Shown in pieces: positions 1 through 7,863 of a DNA stretch of 18,936 nucleotides (position 1 is the first letter of the stretch; each line of letters starts with the position of its first letter). This stretch comes from an uncultured Christensenella sp. GTDB taxonomy: Bacteria; Bacillota; Clostridia; Christensenellales; UBA1242. A program made the translations under genes and the position numbers. A model generated the notes under the pieces. It had not been told where the DNA came from. It was given only the letters and a program-made list of their open reading frames with translations, and did no database searches. The stretch is taken from assembly GCA_949291975.1 (NCBI GenBank), contig CASEYA010000107.1, positions 1-18,936 of the forward strand, read 5' to 3'.

Positions 1-3000
1 GCTCACGCAAGGAAACATCGGTAAAATCAAACTTTAAGAAAAGTTTTTTAGAAGGGACTTGCTCTTCTTTTTCATTTGAAGTTAAAAGGTTTATGTCTTC
101 AAGCAATATCATTGCTTCTTCGTGCTCTCTTATGCTGATTTTTCCTTTGATGCTGACAATGTTGTTTTCTATCAGTAAATCTCTGTATTTTTCATAGTTT
201 GCTGGGAACACCATAACTTCAAAACTTCCAAACAGGTCTTCAATGGTTAAAATTGCCATTGTTTTGTTTCCTGCTTTGGTATTAACTCTTTTTACCTCGT
301 TTATAATTCCACCACATGATATTGGTTGCCCATCTTTCAGGTTTTCATAAAGTATTTCGGTTACATTGCCGTCATCATCATATATTTCTGTTCCTTCTAG
401 CATGGAACTGTTAAAATTAAAGTTTTCAAGTTGGTCTTTAAATGGTTCAAGTGGATGTCCACTTATATAAACACCCACAACAGATTTTTCAAGCTGAAGT
501 TTTTGCTGGTTTGGATATTCTGGTATGTTTGGATATTCCACCTTGTTCACCGTTTTATCCTGTTGCAAAAGAGCATCAAAAAGGGTCATTTGTCCTTCTG
601 CTTGATTTTTTCGGTCAACAGCAACACGCTCGACAACAGCCTCATATACTGCGTGCAATTGACTTCTTTTCTGACCAAAACAATCAAAAGCACCGCTCCA
701 AATCATTGACTCTAAAAACCTTTTGTTGTGTGCCGCACTCCCCATTCTTGTAAGGAAATCAGACAAGTCCTTGAATTCCCCGTTTGTGTTGCGCTCTTTG
801 ACAATCTCTTCAACCAAGCCCACACCAACATTTTTCAAACCACCAAGTCCAAAACGAAGGTTATCACCCTCAACCTTAAAATAGGCATCACTTTTGTTTA
901 CATCTGGTGGAAGAACCTTTATGTTGTGAGCATTTGCAAAGCGAACATATTTTGTTACTTCTTCAATTTTTGAAATTCTGTTATTAAGAATTGCTGCATA
1001 AAATTCTTTTATATAATATCTTTTTAAAAATGCCGTTTGATATGTTACATGAGCATAGGCTGCTGCGTGCGCCTTGTTGAAGGCGTAGCGTCCAAACTTT
1101 TCCATTTGAGCCCAAAGATGTTCAGCATCTTCAAGTTTCATTCCTCTTTTAAGGGCACCGTCAATGCTCTTTTTACCCTCGGGGTCTTCCCAACCATAGA
1201 TAAACTTTTGCTTTTCTGGACCAAGTTTATCAACAAGTTTTTTACCCATGATTTTTCTAACACCGTCAGCCTGCCCCATGGTGTATCCTGCAATTACCTG
1301 ACACATCTGCATAACCTGCTCTTGATATACCATAACACCATATGTAACACCCAAAACTTGTTTCATTCTTTCGTCAGGGTAATAGATTTTGTCTGGGTTT
1401 TTTCTGTTTGCTATATATGTTGGAATTTCATCCATTGGACCAGGTCGATACATGGCAAGAATAACAGTGATTTCTTCCAAGTTGGTTGGCTTCATTTCTT
1501 TTGCCACGCCACTCATGCCACCACTTTCAAGTTGGAACACACCGTCGTTGTCACCAGAACCAATGAGTTTATAGATTTCAGGGTCATCATAGGAAAGCGC
1601 ATAAAGGTCAAGGTCAACGCCATAGTTTTGCTTTATCATTCTGCAAGCAAGGTCTATATCTGTTAAAGTAATAAGCCCCAAAAAGTCCATTTTTAACAGT
1701 CCCAAATGCTCACTTTCACCTTTGTCATATTGCGTTGTTACCATATCTCCATTTTTTGCCATTGGAACATGGTCACTGATTGGGTCACAACAAATAATTA
1801 CTCCCGCAGCGTGAATGCTGGTGTTTCTTGGCATTCCTTCAAGTTTTATTGCAACATCAATAATTTTTTGCACAAGTGGGTCATTTTCATACATCTCATG
1901 AAGTTCATTTATAACATAACTTTTATCATCTTTTTCATCAAGATGAACGCCAAACAATTTTTTTATTGCAGGTGCTTTTGGCATTTTTGCAAGTGTTGGA
2001 AAAAGTTTTGTGATTTTGTTAACTTCACTAAAGGACATTTTCAGCACTCTTGCCACATCTTTGATTGCTGCCTTTGCTGCCAGCGTTCCAAAGGTTATGA
2101 TTTGACTGACATTGTCCTTTCCGTATTTTTCAGTTACATAGTCAATCACTTCGCCTCGTCGCTGAGGACAGAAGTCAATATCAAAGTCTGGCGGGCTAAC
2201 ACGCTCTGGGTTTAGAAATCTCTCGAACCAAAGGTCATATTTCAGCGGGTCAATCAATGTTATGCCAATTGCATATGCAATAATGCTGGCAGCACCACTT
2301 CCACGCCCTGGACCAACAGGAACACCATGTTCTCTTGACCAGTTGATAAAGTCCCAAACAACAAGATAATAATCAACATAACCACTTTTTTCAAGTGTTT
2401 GCATTTCATATTCCATTCGGTCAAGAACTTCTTTTGAAAGTGGCTCTCCATATTTCTTTTTAAGTCCAGCCAAAGTAATTTCTCTTAAATACTGCGAATT
2501 TGTCATTCCCTCAGGAGCGGTAAATTTTGGATAAAAAGAACTTTTAAAGTCAAACTCAAAATTACATTTTTCTGCAACCTCTAGTGTGTTATCAATTGCT
2601 TCTTGGTGTGCAGAGAAAATTTGGCGCATTTCTTCTTCTGTTTTCAAGTAGAATTCGTTGCATTGCATTCGCATTCTGTCTGGGTCATCAATGGTTTTAC
2701 CCATTGATATACACATCATGATGTCTTGAACCTCTGAATCTTCTTGATACAGATAATGAACATCATTTGTGGCAACCGTTTTTACCCCAATCTTTTCTGC
2801 AAGTTTAAATTGTTTTTCAAGAATTTGTTTTTGTTCGCTAAGTCCGTGGTCCATAACTTCGATATAGAAGTCACCCTTATCGAACATATCTCTTAATTTT
2901 ATTGCCATTTTTTCTGCTTCTTCATCAAAGCCTTGAAGCAAAAGTTGTTGAACATCACCTCGCAGGCAACCACTTAAACAAATCAGTCCTTTTGAATGCT

Positions 3001-3370
3001 GTTTTAAAAGTTCATAGTCAATTCTTGGCTTATAGTAAAATCCGTCAATCCAAGCAATTGAATTAAGTTTACAAAGATTTTTATAGCCTTCGTCATTCTT
3101 TGCTAGAATGGTTATGTGAGCATAGTCAAACTTGCCCGTTTTATCTTTATAGTTATCAGCAACATAGAATTCTGTTCCTATTATTGGCTTTATTCCATTT
3201 GCTTTGCATTTTTCAAAAAATTTGACCGTTCCATACATATTTCCATGGTCTGTAATTGCACAAGCAGGTGCCTCACGCTCGTTTAAAATTTTAACAAGTT
3301 TATCTATTCGTGCTGCACCGTCTAAAAGGCTGTATTCTGTGTGCAAGTGCAAATGAACGAATTTACTCAT
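1..3370 (-). CDS. dnaE: DNA polymerase III alpha subunit (DnaE), C-terminus cut by the window edge
   Basis: This is the catalytic subunit of the replicative DNA polymerase. About 1123 codons are open from the ATG at 3370 to the left edge with no stop, so only the extreme C-terminus is missing (family members are roughly 1100-1170 residues). The N-terminal PHP domain starts MSKFVHLHLHTEYSLLDG and continues with TDHGN, an SGC motif, a DHG motif and NDVHY, so the metal-binding set looks complete. The polymerase catalytic aspartates are visible in PDFDIDF (D397, D399) and LKMDF (D562). The motif FNKAHAAAYA lies near residue 770 and an OB-fold region near residues 1020-1100. The start overlaps the end of whiA by 8 bp and has a GGAG site 7 nt upstream, inside whiA. 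It is the last visible gene of the leftward operon. I see no frameshift. Confidence 0.97.
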   Translation of the reverse strand, partial: MSKFVHLHLHTEYSLLDGAARIDKLVKILNEREAPACAITDHGNMYGTVKFFEKCKANGIKPIIGTEFYVADNYKDKTGKFDYAHITILAKNDEGYKNLCKLNSIAWIDGFYYKPRIDYELLKQHSKGLICLSGCLRGDVQQLLLQGFDEEAEKMAIKLRDMFDKGDFYIEVMDHGLSEQKQILEKQFKLAEKIGVKTVATNDVHYLYQEDSEVQDIMMCISMGKTIDDPDRMRMQCNEFYLKTEEEMRQIFSAHQEAIDNTLEVAEKCNFEFDFKSSFYPKFTAPEGMTNSQYLREITLAGLKKKYGEPLSKEVLDRMEYEMQTLEKSGYVDYYLVVWDFINWSREHGVPVGPGRGSGAASIIAYAIGITLIDPLKYDLWFERFLNPERVSPPDFDIDFCPQRRGEVIDYVTEKYGKDNVSQIITFGTLAAKAAIKDVARVLKMSFSEVNKITKLFPTLAKMPKAPAIKKLFGVHLDEKDDKSYVINELHEMYENDPLVQKIIDVAIKLEGMPRNTSIHAAGVIICCDPISDHVPMAKNGDMVTTQYDKGESEHLGLLKMDFLGLITLTDIDLACRMIKQNYGVDLDLYALSYDDPEIYKLIGSGDNDGVFQLESGGMSGVAKEMKPTNLEEITVILAMYRPGPMDEIPTYIANRKNPDKIYYPDERMKQVLGVTYGVMVYQEQVMQMCQVIAGYTMGQADGVRKIMGKKLVDKLGPEKQKFIYGWEDPEGKKSIDGALKRGMKLEDAEHLWAQMEKFGRYAFNKAHAAAYAHVTYQTAFLKRYYIKEFYAAILNNRISKIEEVTKYVRFANAHNIKVLPPDVNKSDAYFKVEGDNLRFGLGGLKNVGVGLVEEIVKERNTNGEFKDLSDFLTRMGSAAHNKRFLESMIWSGAFDCFGQKRSQLHAVYEAVVERVAVDRKNQAEGQMTLFDALLQQDKTVNKVEYPNIPEYPNQQKLQLEKSVVGVYISGHPLEPFKDQLENFNFNSSMLEGTEIYDDDGNVTEILYENLKDGQPISCGGIINEVKRVNTKAGNKTMAILTIEDLFGSFEVMVFPANYEKYRDLLIENNIVSIKGKISIREHEEAMILLEDINLLTSNEKEEQVPSKKLFLKFDFTDVSLRE

Positions 3371-4337
3371 TGGTGTCTCCTTTTTTAATTTTTTCAGCAA
3401 TAGATATAATCTTTCTAAGCCTGTGATTTACTCCACTTTTTGTGAGTGGTGAAGTCATAAGTTTTGAAAGATTTTCATAGTTTTCCTCTGGATTTGCAAG
3501 TCGTAAAAGGCAAAGTTCATAAAGCGTTTGAGGCAAACTTTCAAGCCCGATTGTATCTCTTATAAGTTCAATTGCCTCAATTTGTTTAAGTGATGCTTCT
3601 ACCATTTTTTCAAGATTTGAATTCATGCAATTAAGTTGGCGATTAAGGTTGTTCCTTACCTCTCGCACTGCAAACTCATTTTGTAAAACCATAACAGCAT
3701 TACTTGCCCCAACCAAAGCCAAAAGGTCGCTTACAAGTTCTGCTTCCTTTATGTAGGTTATAAAAAGTTTTTTTCTTTGCATAACTTTTGCGGTAATTTG
3801 AAATTCAGACAAAAGGTGTGAAAAGTCGCTGGCAAGGTTTATTGATGAAAAGACAAACTCTAGGTGATATCCACCTGAATGCTTTTTTAGGTCATTCATA
3901 TCTTTTATAACAATGTTTGCGCTGGCACATCCAAGAAAAGCCCCTCTAATAAAGCTTGCCTTACAGCAATCATTTTCAACAACATCTCGGGGAATATTTG
4001 AATAAAACTCTCCCGTTGGTCTCATTATATAACAATCTTGAACAACTTTTTTTGTGCTTTCAACATCAAAAACAATATGAAATCTTGTGGCTCCGTTTTG
4101 TTTTTGCTCTCTTATCAGTTCCAGTTCCACATTGCCATAAAGTTTTTTCAGCATGGCATTCACTCGTGGGAAAAGGTCGGGAAGTTCTGTTACAAGTTCC
4201 AAATAGAAATTTCCATCTTTAATCCCAAACTGTCCGCAAGTGCGAAAAAGAGCAGAAAGTTCTGCTTTTGTGCAACAAACATTATTTGGTATATCTAACT
4301 TTGCAACTTCACTCTTAGCATCAAATGAAAATGACAT
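3363..4337 (-). CDS. whiA: WhiA sporulation/cell-division regulator
   Basis: WhiA is a DNA-binding protein of Gram-positive bacteria. It controls sporulation septation genes in Streptomyces and affects cell division in Bacillus. The 324 residues are close to the family length. The N-terminal part carries the typical SFSFDAKSEVAKL opening and a CCTKAEL segment (C21, C22). The degenerate LAGLIDADG homing-endonuclease-like fold follows, with RGAFLGCAS and YHLEF segments at about 130-157. The C-terminal helix-turn-helix carries LTKSGVNHRLRKI near residues 297-309, the strongest family signature. An AAGGAA site precedes the ATG. It lies 48 bp after the PHP gene and overlaps dnaE by 8 bp, so the genes are probably co-transcribed and translationally coupled. 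In many Firmicutes rapZ and yvcK sit directly upstream; here they are absent. Confidence 0.96.
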   Translation of the reverse strand: MSFSFDAKSEVAKLDIPNNVCCTKAELSALFRTCGQFGIKDGNFYLELVTELPDLFPRVNAMLKKLYGNVELELIREQKQNGATRFHIVFDVESTKKVVQDCYIMRPTGEFYSNIPRDVVENDCCKASFIRGAFLGCASANIVIKDMNDLKKHSGGYHLEFVFSSINLASDFSHLLSEFQITAKVMQRKKLFITYIKEAELVSDLLALVGASNAVMVLQNEFAVREVRNNLNRQLNCMNSNLEKMVEASLKQIEAIELIRDTIGLESLPQTLYELCLLRLANPEENYENLSKLMTSPLTKSGVNHRLRKIISIAEKIKKGDTNE

Positions 4338-4385
4338 TTCTTTTCCTTTTGTTTTTTATTTTATGTTACAAATTTTCTCTTGCAA

Positions 4386-5114
4386 TCATTTAAAATGCTC
4401 AATGTTCACAATTCTTTCTGGTGGGATTTTGTGTGTTTCTAGAAATTCCCAGACCGCACTTGGCTTGCCCACCTTTTCTGGACGATGCGCATCACTGTTT
4501 ATAACAAAGTTTGCACCAGCATCTAAAATGATGTCAATCTCTTTCTGCGTAAAAAACACCCTTTTGCCATTGAGTTCAATCCAAATATCTTTTTCAGCAG
4601 CAAGTTCTGCAATTGGCTTAACATTCACTTTTGCGGTATAGTTTAGGTGTGCCAAAATTTTTATGTTATGTGAGCGCATTGCTTTTAGATAGGCATTTGT
4701 AACTTTTTCCCTTCTTCTTTTTGTTGATGGGAACATATTTCTTAGTTTCCAAGTAAAAAAATCTTTTATAGTTTTGCCATGTGGTGTTTTGTGAGTGCCT
4801 AGCACAATTATATCAAAAGATTTCTCTTGCTCTTTGGTTATATCTATATCACCATTTAGTGAAACAAGATTTGCTTCAATGCCAAACAATGTTTTAACAT
4901 TATACTTTGTTTTTAGGTCATCAATTTCTGCTTTTGTTTGCAAAAACTCTGCATAAGTGCATCTTGCCCTTTTGTTGTGAAAAGGTCCGTGGTCAGTTAT
5001 TGCAACCGTTTCAAGACCAGCTTGAACAGCAGATTTGATATTATCTTCCACTGTGCCTTTGCCATCACTGCGTTTGGTATGTGTGTGATAATCTGCAAGA
5101 AGTTTATATTCCAT
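4386..5114 (-). CDS. PHP-domain phosphoesterase (YcdX/histidinol-phosphatase-like)
   Basis: This is a stand-alone PHP-family metal-dependent phosphoesterase of 242 residues. The metal ligands can be followed through the sequence: H10 and H12 in DYHTHTKRSDG, D41-H42 in AITDHG, E80 in GIEAN, H108 in LGTHKT, H156 in LAHLN, and D208/H210 in NSDAH. This spacing fits the YcdX-like trinuclear phosphatase group. The substrate cannot be told from sequence, and HisK histidinol phosphatase and nucleotide phosphatases are alternatives. There are no his genes nearby, which argues against a histidine role. It begins 8 bp after murB ends, with AAGGT before the ATG. A PHP gene beside murB and whiA is a recurring clostridial arrangement, so the family call is firm and the biochemical role open. 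Confidence 0.87.
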   Translation of the reverse strand: MEYKLLADYHTHTKRSDGKGTVEDNIKSAVQAGLETVAITDHGPFHNKRARCTYAEFLQTKAEIDDLKTKYNVKTLFGIEANLVSLNGDIDITKEQEKSFDIIVLGTHKTPHGKTIKDFFTWKLRNMFPSTKRRREKVTNAYLKAMRSHNIKILAHLNYTAKVNVKPIAELAAEKDIWIELNGKRVFFTQKEIDIILDAGANFVINSDAHRPEKVGKPSAVWEFLETHKIPPERIVNIEHFK

Positions 5115-5122
5115 TTTACCTT

Positions 5123-6016
5123 TTAATCTCCTATTTGAATAATCTCCAGTTCTAAATTGACATTGTATTTATTATATACCGATTTTGAAATAAAATCAAT
5201 CAGTTTTAATACATCTTTGTTTGTGGCATTGTTAAAATTAACAATATAGCCACTGTGCACTGTGGATACCATTGCACCTCCAATTGTGGTGCCTTTTAGC
5301 CCTGCTTTGTCAATAAGTTCAGCAGCCGTAATGTTTGGCAAACGCTTAAAAATACTCCCCGCACTTGCAAGCCCAACATTTTGAGTTTTTAGGCGCAAAT
5401 TAATAAAATTTTCAATATTTTTTTGAATTTTTTCAAATTTTTCATAAAAAAACTTAAAAATTACTGATAAAATAACAATATTTTTTGCATTTTTGAAAAA
5501 ACTGTCTCTATAATCAAAAAATATATTCTGTCTTTTTAAGCGCTTAATTTTCTTGCCATCAAAGAAAATGACACTTTCAATAAAGTTAGAAATCTGCTCT
5601 CCAAATGCACCTGCATTCATGACCACCGCCCCGCCAACCGTTCCTGGAATGCTTATTGCCCATTCTAGACCCGACAGGTTTTTATTTTTTGATTGCATAA
5701 TCAAAGCAGAAAGTCTTGCACCACTTTGAGCAGTTACCATATTTTTTGAAAACTTAATTTTACAAAATTTGAGCGTGGAAATAATCAAACCAGAAAAACC
5801 CTTATCACTTGCCAGAATGTTTGAACCACCACCAACTATAACATATTTTACTTGATATTTTTTACAGAGTTTGATTAAAAATATAATTTCTCTTGCTTTT
5901 TTAACTTCAACAAAATATTTTATTTTCCCACCAATTTTAAATGTGGTGATTTCAGTAAAAAACTTATTTTTTGAGAAGCGATTTTTAAATTTTTTCTTTA
6001 AAATTTTTTCAAACAT
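5123..6016 (-). CDS. murB: UDP-N-acetylenolpyruvoylglucosamine reductase (MurB)
   Basis: MurB is a cytoplasmic FAD enzyme that uses NADPH to reduce UDP-GlcNAc-enolpyruvate to UDP-MurNAc, the second committed step of peptidoglycan precursor synthesis. The FAD-binding segment VGGGSN is at 61-66 and IPGTVGGAVVMNAGAFG at 123-139. A conserved YR is at 169-170. The catalytic SAGSIFKR segment (Ser221 as proton donor) and the C-terminal Glu in LELEIIQIG (E291) are both present. The length of 297 residues fits the short type II enzymes. The gene is visibly richer in AT than its neighbours, with about 41 lysines by hand count and many Phe, Ile and Asn; all catalytic residues are kept. It overlaps the upstream solute-binding-like gene by 8 bp. 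Confidence 0.96.
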   Translation of the reverse strand: MFEKILKKKFKNRFSKNKFFTEITTFKIGGKIKYFVEVKKAREIIFLIKLCKKYQVKYVIVGGGSNILASDKGFSGLIISTLKFCKIKFSKNMVTAQSGARLSALIMQSKNKNLSGLEWAISIPGTVGGAVVMNAGAFGEQISNFIESVIFFDGKKIKRLKRQNIFFDYRDSFFKNAKNIVILSVIFKFFYEKFEKIQKNIENFINLRLKTQNVGLASAGSIFKRLPNITAAELIDKAGLKGTTIGGAMVSTVHSGYIVNFNNATNKDVLKLIDFISKSVYNKYNVNLELEIIQIGD

Positions 6017-6989
6017 AATTAGCCCTTGCCTTTTCTTGAATTTCCGCTATTTCTTCATCAAATAAAAACGGATTTAAAGTCTTTATTTCTTTTTTAAGTG
6101 CTAATTCAAATGGCTGATATTCGTTGTCATAGGTGCTGATATCGGTAACCGAAAACATTCCAATGTTAGATAAAGACGCTTGAACAAAATCACTTAGAAT
6201 ATATGATATAAATTTATTTAAACTTTCATTTTTATTTTGGTCTGTTGTAGTGATTGCAAAATATTGAACCAAATCACTATAACCTGTTAAAAAGGTAAAA
6301 TAGCAAGAACTTAAACTGCCTATATTGAGTCTATTTTGAAGTCTCGCAAAGTCTCGCTGACTGCCCAAAAGCACATCAAATTTTTTATCTAAAAAAGCGG
6401 TATATGCATCATATTGTGAAAGATTTTCATCATATAAAGTAAATTTATCTTTATAATTTTCCAAAGCTAAAAGACTGGTATTATTCTCTGCTGAATAGCC
6501 AAGCGTTTTGTTTTTGAGTTCATCACTAGAAAGTGCACTTAAATCTTCATATGAACAAAGCACATATCCACCCATACACCATGCAACAGCCTTATCACAA
6601 AACAAATCATTTCTCACATTAAAAGATGAAACATCTTTGCTTATTGCAGAAAACAAATTTCCAGCACCAATGCCAAAACTAACAAGGTCAGGTGTAACAC
6701 CATTTTCAAGTTGAATTTTTGCTTGCTCTTTTGAAAACGAACGAACTACAATGTAGATATTATCATTTGCTTTTTGGAATTTTAACGCACTAGACTGCAA
6801 AAAAGAGTGTCGGCTTTTTGTTCCACCCTCAAAAGTATCAATATTCCAAACTTCAAGAAAAACATCTTGTTTTGCTTCTGTTTTTGCCTCTTTATATAAA
6901 AAACTGATTGCAAAGAAAGGAAAAACAACAAGAAAACAAACCAAAAACGCAACCAAGATATTTAAAAAAATCTTTCTTTTTCTGCTCAT
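6009..6989 (-). CDS. Membrane-anchored solute-binding-like protein, ligand unknown
   Basis: This 326-residue protein begins MSRKRKIF, followed by a hydrophobic helix at about 8-31 that should act as an uncleaved anchor or signal peptide. The Cys at position 18 does not sit in a good lipobox. The exported part resembles extracellular solute-binding proteins of ABC importers: a strand-like VFLEVWNIDTFEGG opening, then a TPDLVSFGIG segment near 99-108 in the place where such proteins describe their ligand cleft. There is no permease or ATPase gene in the window, so transport is not established and a sensor or wall-associated role is equally possible. It is the first gene of the murB-PHP-whiA-dnaE operon and overlaps murB by 8 bp. 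No Shine-Dalgarno precedes its ATG; an extended -10 element lies just upstream. The fold assignment is by resemblance only. Confidence 0.62.
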   Translation of the reverse strand: MSRKRKIFLNILVAFLVCFLVVFPFFAISFLYKEAKTEAKQDVFLEVWNIDTFEGGTKSRHSFLQSSALKFQKANDNIYIVVRSFSKEQAKIQLENGVTPDLVSFGIGAGNLFSAISKDVSSFNVRNDLFCDKAVAWCMGGYVLCSYEDLSALSSDELKNKTLGYSAENNTSLLALENYKDKFTLYDENLSQYDAYTAFLDKKFDVLLGSQRDFARLQNRLNIGSLSSCYFTFLTGYSDLVQYFAITTTDQNKNESLNKFISYILSDFVQASLSNIGMFSVTDISTYDNEYQPFELALKKEIKTLNPFLFDEEIAEIQEKARANYV

Positions 6990-6993
6990 AACC

Positions 6994-7001
6994 AGTATAG
7001 C
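6994..7001 (-). promoter_or_regulatory. Extended -10 promoter element for the murB-whiA-dnaE operon
   Basis: The minus strand reads TGCTATACT, an extended -10 (TG-N-TATACT), with the hexamer at 6994-6999. No good -35 is present at the usual distance. The predicted transcription start falls at or within a few bases of the ATG at 6989, so the first gene would be read from a leaderless mRNA. This is a sequence match only. Confidence 0.5.
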
Positions 7002-7108
7002 ATATGCAAGAAAAACTTATCTTTTTACACTTTTTTAACAGCAAATTAAATGAAATTTTAAAAAATTTAAGATATTAAGATTTTTGATAAAATTAAACTT
7101 ACAGAATA

Positions 7109-7450
7109 TCAGTCTGTTTGAGTTTTGTAAAAATTTAAAAAATCAACCCCGCACTCCAAAGTTTGAGCAACAAATTTTGATGAAATTTCATAGCGAAGCA
7201 TTTTTCCAAAGCGAGCAAATTCAACAAGCCCCCTTTCTCGCATAACTTTAAGTTGATGACTGATTGTGGTTTGATTAACCTCTAGGGCGTTACTTAAATC
7301 GCCAACAAACATTGGACTTAGACAAAGAGCAGACAAAATTTTTAGGCGTGTTGGGTCAGCAAAAGTGCTGAAAAATGTTGACATATCAAAAAGTTCTTTT
7401 GTCTTTGGCAAAAAGTTTTTAATCATTGCACTTTCTTGGGCGTTTGCCAT
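7109..7450 (-). CDS. ArsR-family winged-helix transcriptional regulator
   Basis: This is a 113-residue ArsR/SmtB-type repressor. It has the family core FADPTRLKILSAL (30-42), a VGDLSNALEVNQTTISHQLKVMRERGLV segment containing the recognition helix (about 49-76), and the wing FARFGKMLRYEIS. The metal-binding ELCVCDL motif of classical ArsR/CadC proteins is replaced by SPMFVGDL. Only Cys43 and Cys100 are available and there is no C-terminal His cluster, so a metal ligand is not evident; redox or another signal is possible. The start is supported by GGAG 6 nt upstream of the ATG. It is divergent from a small membrane protein gene across a 124-bp region containing a perfect inverted repeat, the usual layout for a regulator and its target. 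Confidence 0.91.
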   Translation of the reverse strand: MANAQESAMIKNFLPKTKELFDMSTFFSTFADPTRLKILSALCLSPMFVGDLSNALEVNQTTISHQLKVMRERGLVEFARFGKMLRYEISSKFVAQTLECGVDFLNFYKTQTD

Positions 7451-7489
7451 GATGTTCTCCTTTTTTATTTTACTTTAATATAAAAAGAA

Positions 7490-7513
7490 AAAATGTGCAA
7501 GTGAGCACATTTT
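7490..7513. promoter_or_regulatory. Perfect 9-bp inverted repeat, candidate ArsR-family operator
   Basis: AAAATGTGC at 7490-7498 is repeated as its exact reverse complement GCACATTTT at 7505-7513, separated by 6 bp. It lies midway between the divergent starts of the ArsR-type regulator (7450) and the small membrane protein (7575). On the minus strand a TTGCAC -35-like hexamer falls inside it, with TAAAGT 17 bp further on, so a bound dimer could block regulator transcription. No long T-run follows, so it is not a typical terminator. Confidence 0.55.
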
Positions 7514-7561
7514 CGAATTTAGTCGCATAATAAATTTTAAGACATTTTCTTGTTAAAAAAT

Positions 7562-7566
7562 GGAGG
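7562..7566 (+). promoter_or_regulatory. Ribosome binding site that fixes the start of the 74-residue protein
   Basis: GGAGG lies 8 nt upstream of the ATG at 7575. An in-frame ATG at 7560 overlaps this site and is therefore unlikely to be the start. Confidence 0.7.
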
Positions 7567-7574
7567 TTACATAT

Positions 7575-7799
7575 ATGACAATATCACAAAGTGTGGTTTT
7601 GGTTTTGGTTATTGCACTTTGGTCAACAGGCGCAGGAATTGACCTTGTTAACAACACAACCTTGCTTATTATTCTTTTGGTTGCGCTTATATCGCTTTCT
7701 TATGCTACAAACAATAATAGACATGGTTGTTGCTATAATTATCAAACAGCCAACAACAACTTGTCCAGCAGTTTAAATGATTTGAGCAACTTCTTTTAA
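7575..7799 (+). CDS. Small membrane protein with a Cys-Cys tail, function unknown
   Basis: The 74-residue product starts at the ATG 8 nt after GGAGG. It contains two hydrophobic stretches, roughly residues 4-20 (SVVLVLVIALWSTGA) and 30-47 (LLIILLVALISLSYA), so it is probably a two-helix hairpin in the membrane. They are followed by a polar tail with NNNRHGCCYNY and an Asn/Ser-rich end. The adjacent cysteines with a nearby His could bind metal or form a disulfide, which is inference. The gene is divergent from an ArsR-type regulator and ends just before a strong bidirectional terminator, so it is a one-gene transcription unit. I do not recognise a family. A clear ribosome site, sensible membrane topology and the terminator support it being real. 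Confidence 0.72.
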   Translation: MTISQSVVLVLVIALWSTGAGIDLVNNTTLLIILLVALISLSYATNNNRHGCCYNYQTANNNLSSSLNDLSNFF

Positions 7800-7815
7800 T
7801 TTTTGAATTAAAGTT

Positions 7816-7850
7816 AACAAAAAGCACGATTTATTTCGTGTTTTTTTGTT
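7816..7850. terminator. Bidirectional rho-independent terminator
   Basis: The core stem GCACGA/TCGTGT (with one G-T pair) around a TTTATT loop is flanked by an A-run on the left and a T-run on the right that extend the stem. Read rightward it ends the 74-residue gene; read leftward it follows the stop of the tail-anchored protein gene. Both directions have a T-tract. Confidence 0.8.
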
Positions 7851-7863
7851 AAAACTAAACCAC

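Noticed and set aside
1037..1666. A 209-residue open frame on the plus strand
   Set aside because: It lies wholly antisense to the conserved polymerase core of dnaE, has no ribosome site, and its residue make-up (Phe, His, Cys-rich) is that of a reverse-frame shadow.
1706..2215. A 169-residue open frame on the plus strand
   Set aside because: Antisense to the dnaE catalytic region (PDFDIDF lies on the opposite strand here), with no start signals and low-complexity composition.
7095..7120. ACAGA...TCTGT hairpin at the end of the ArsR-type gene as a terminator
   Set aside because: The stem is only 5 bp and is not followed by a proper T-run, so I could not support termination there.
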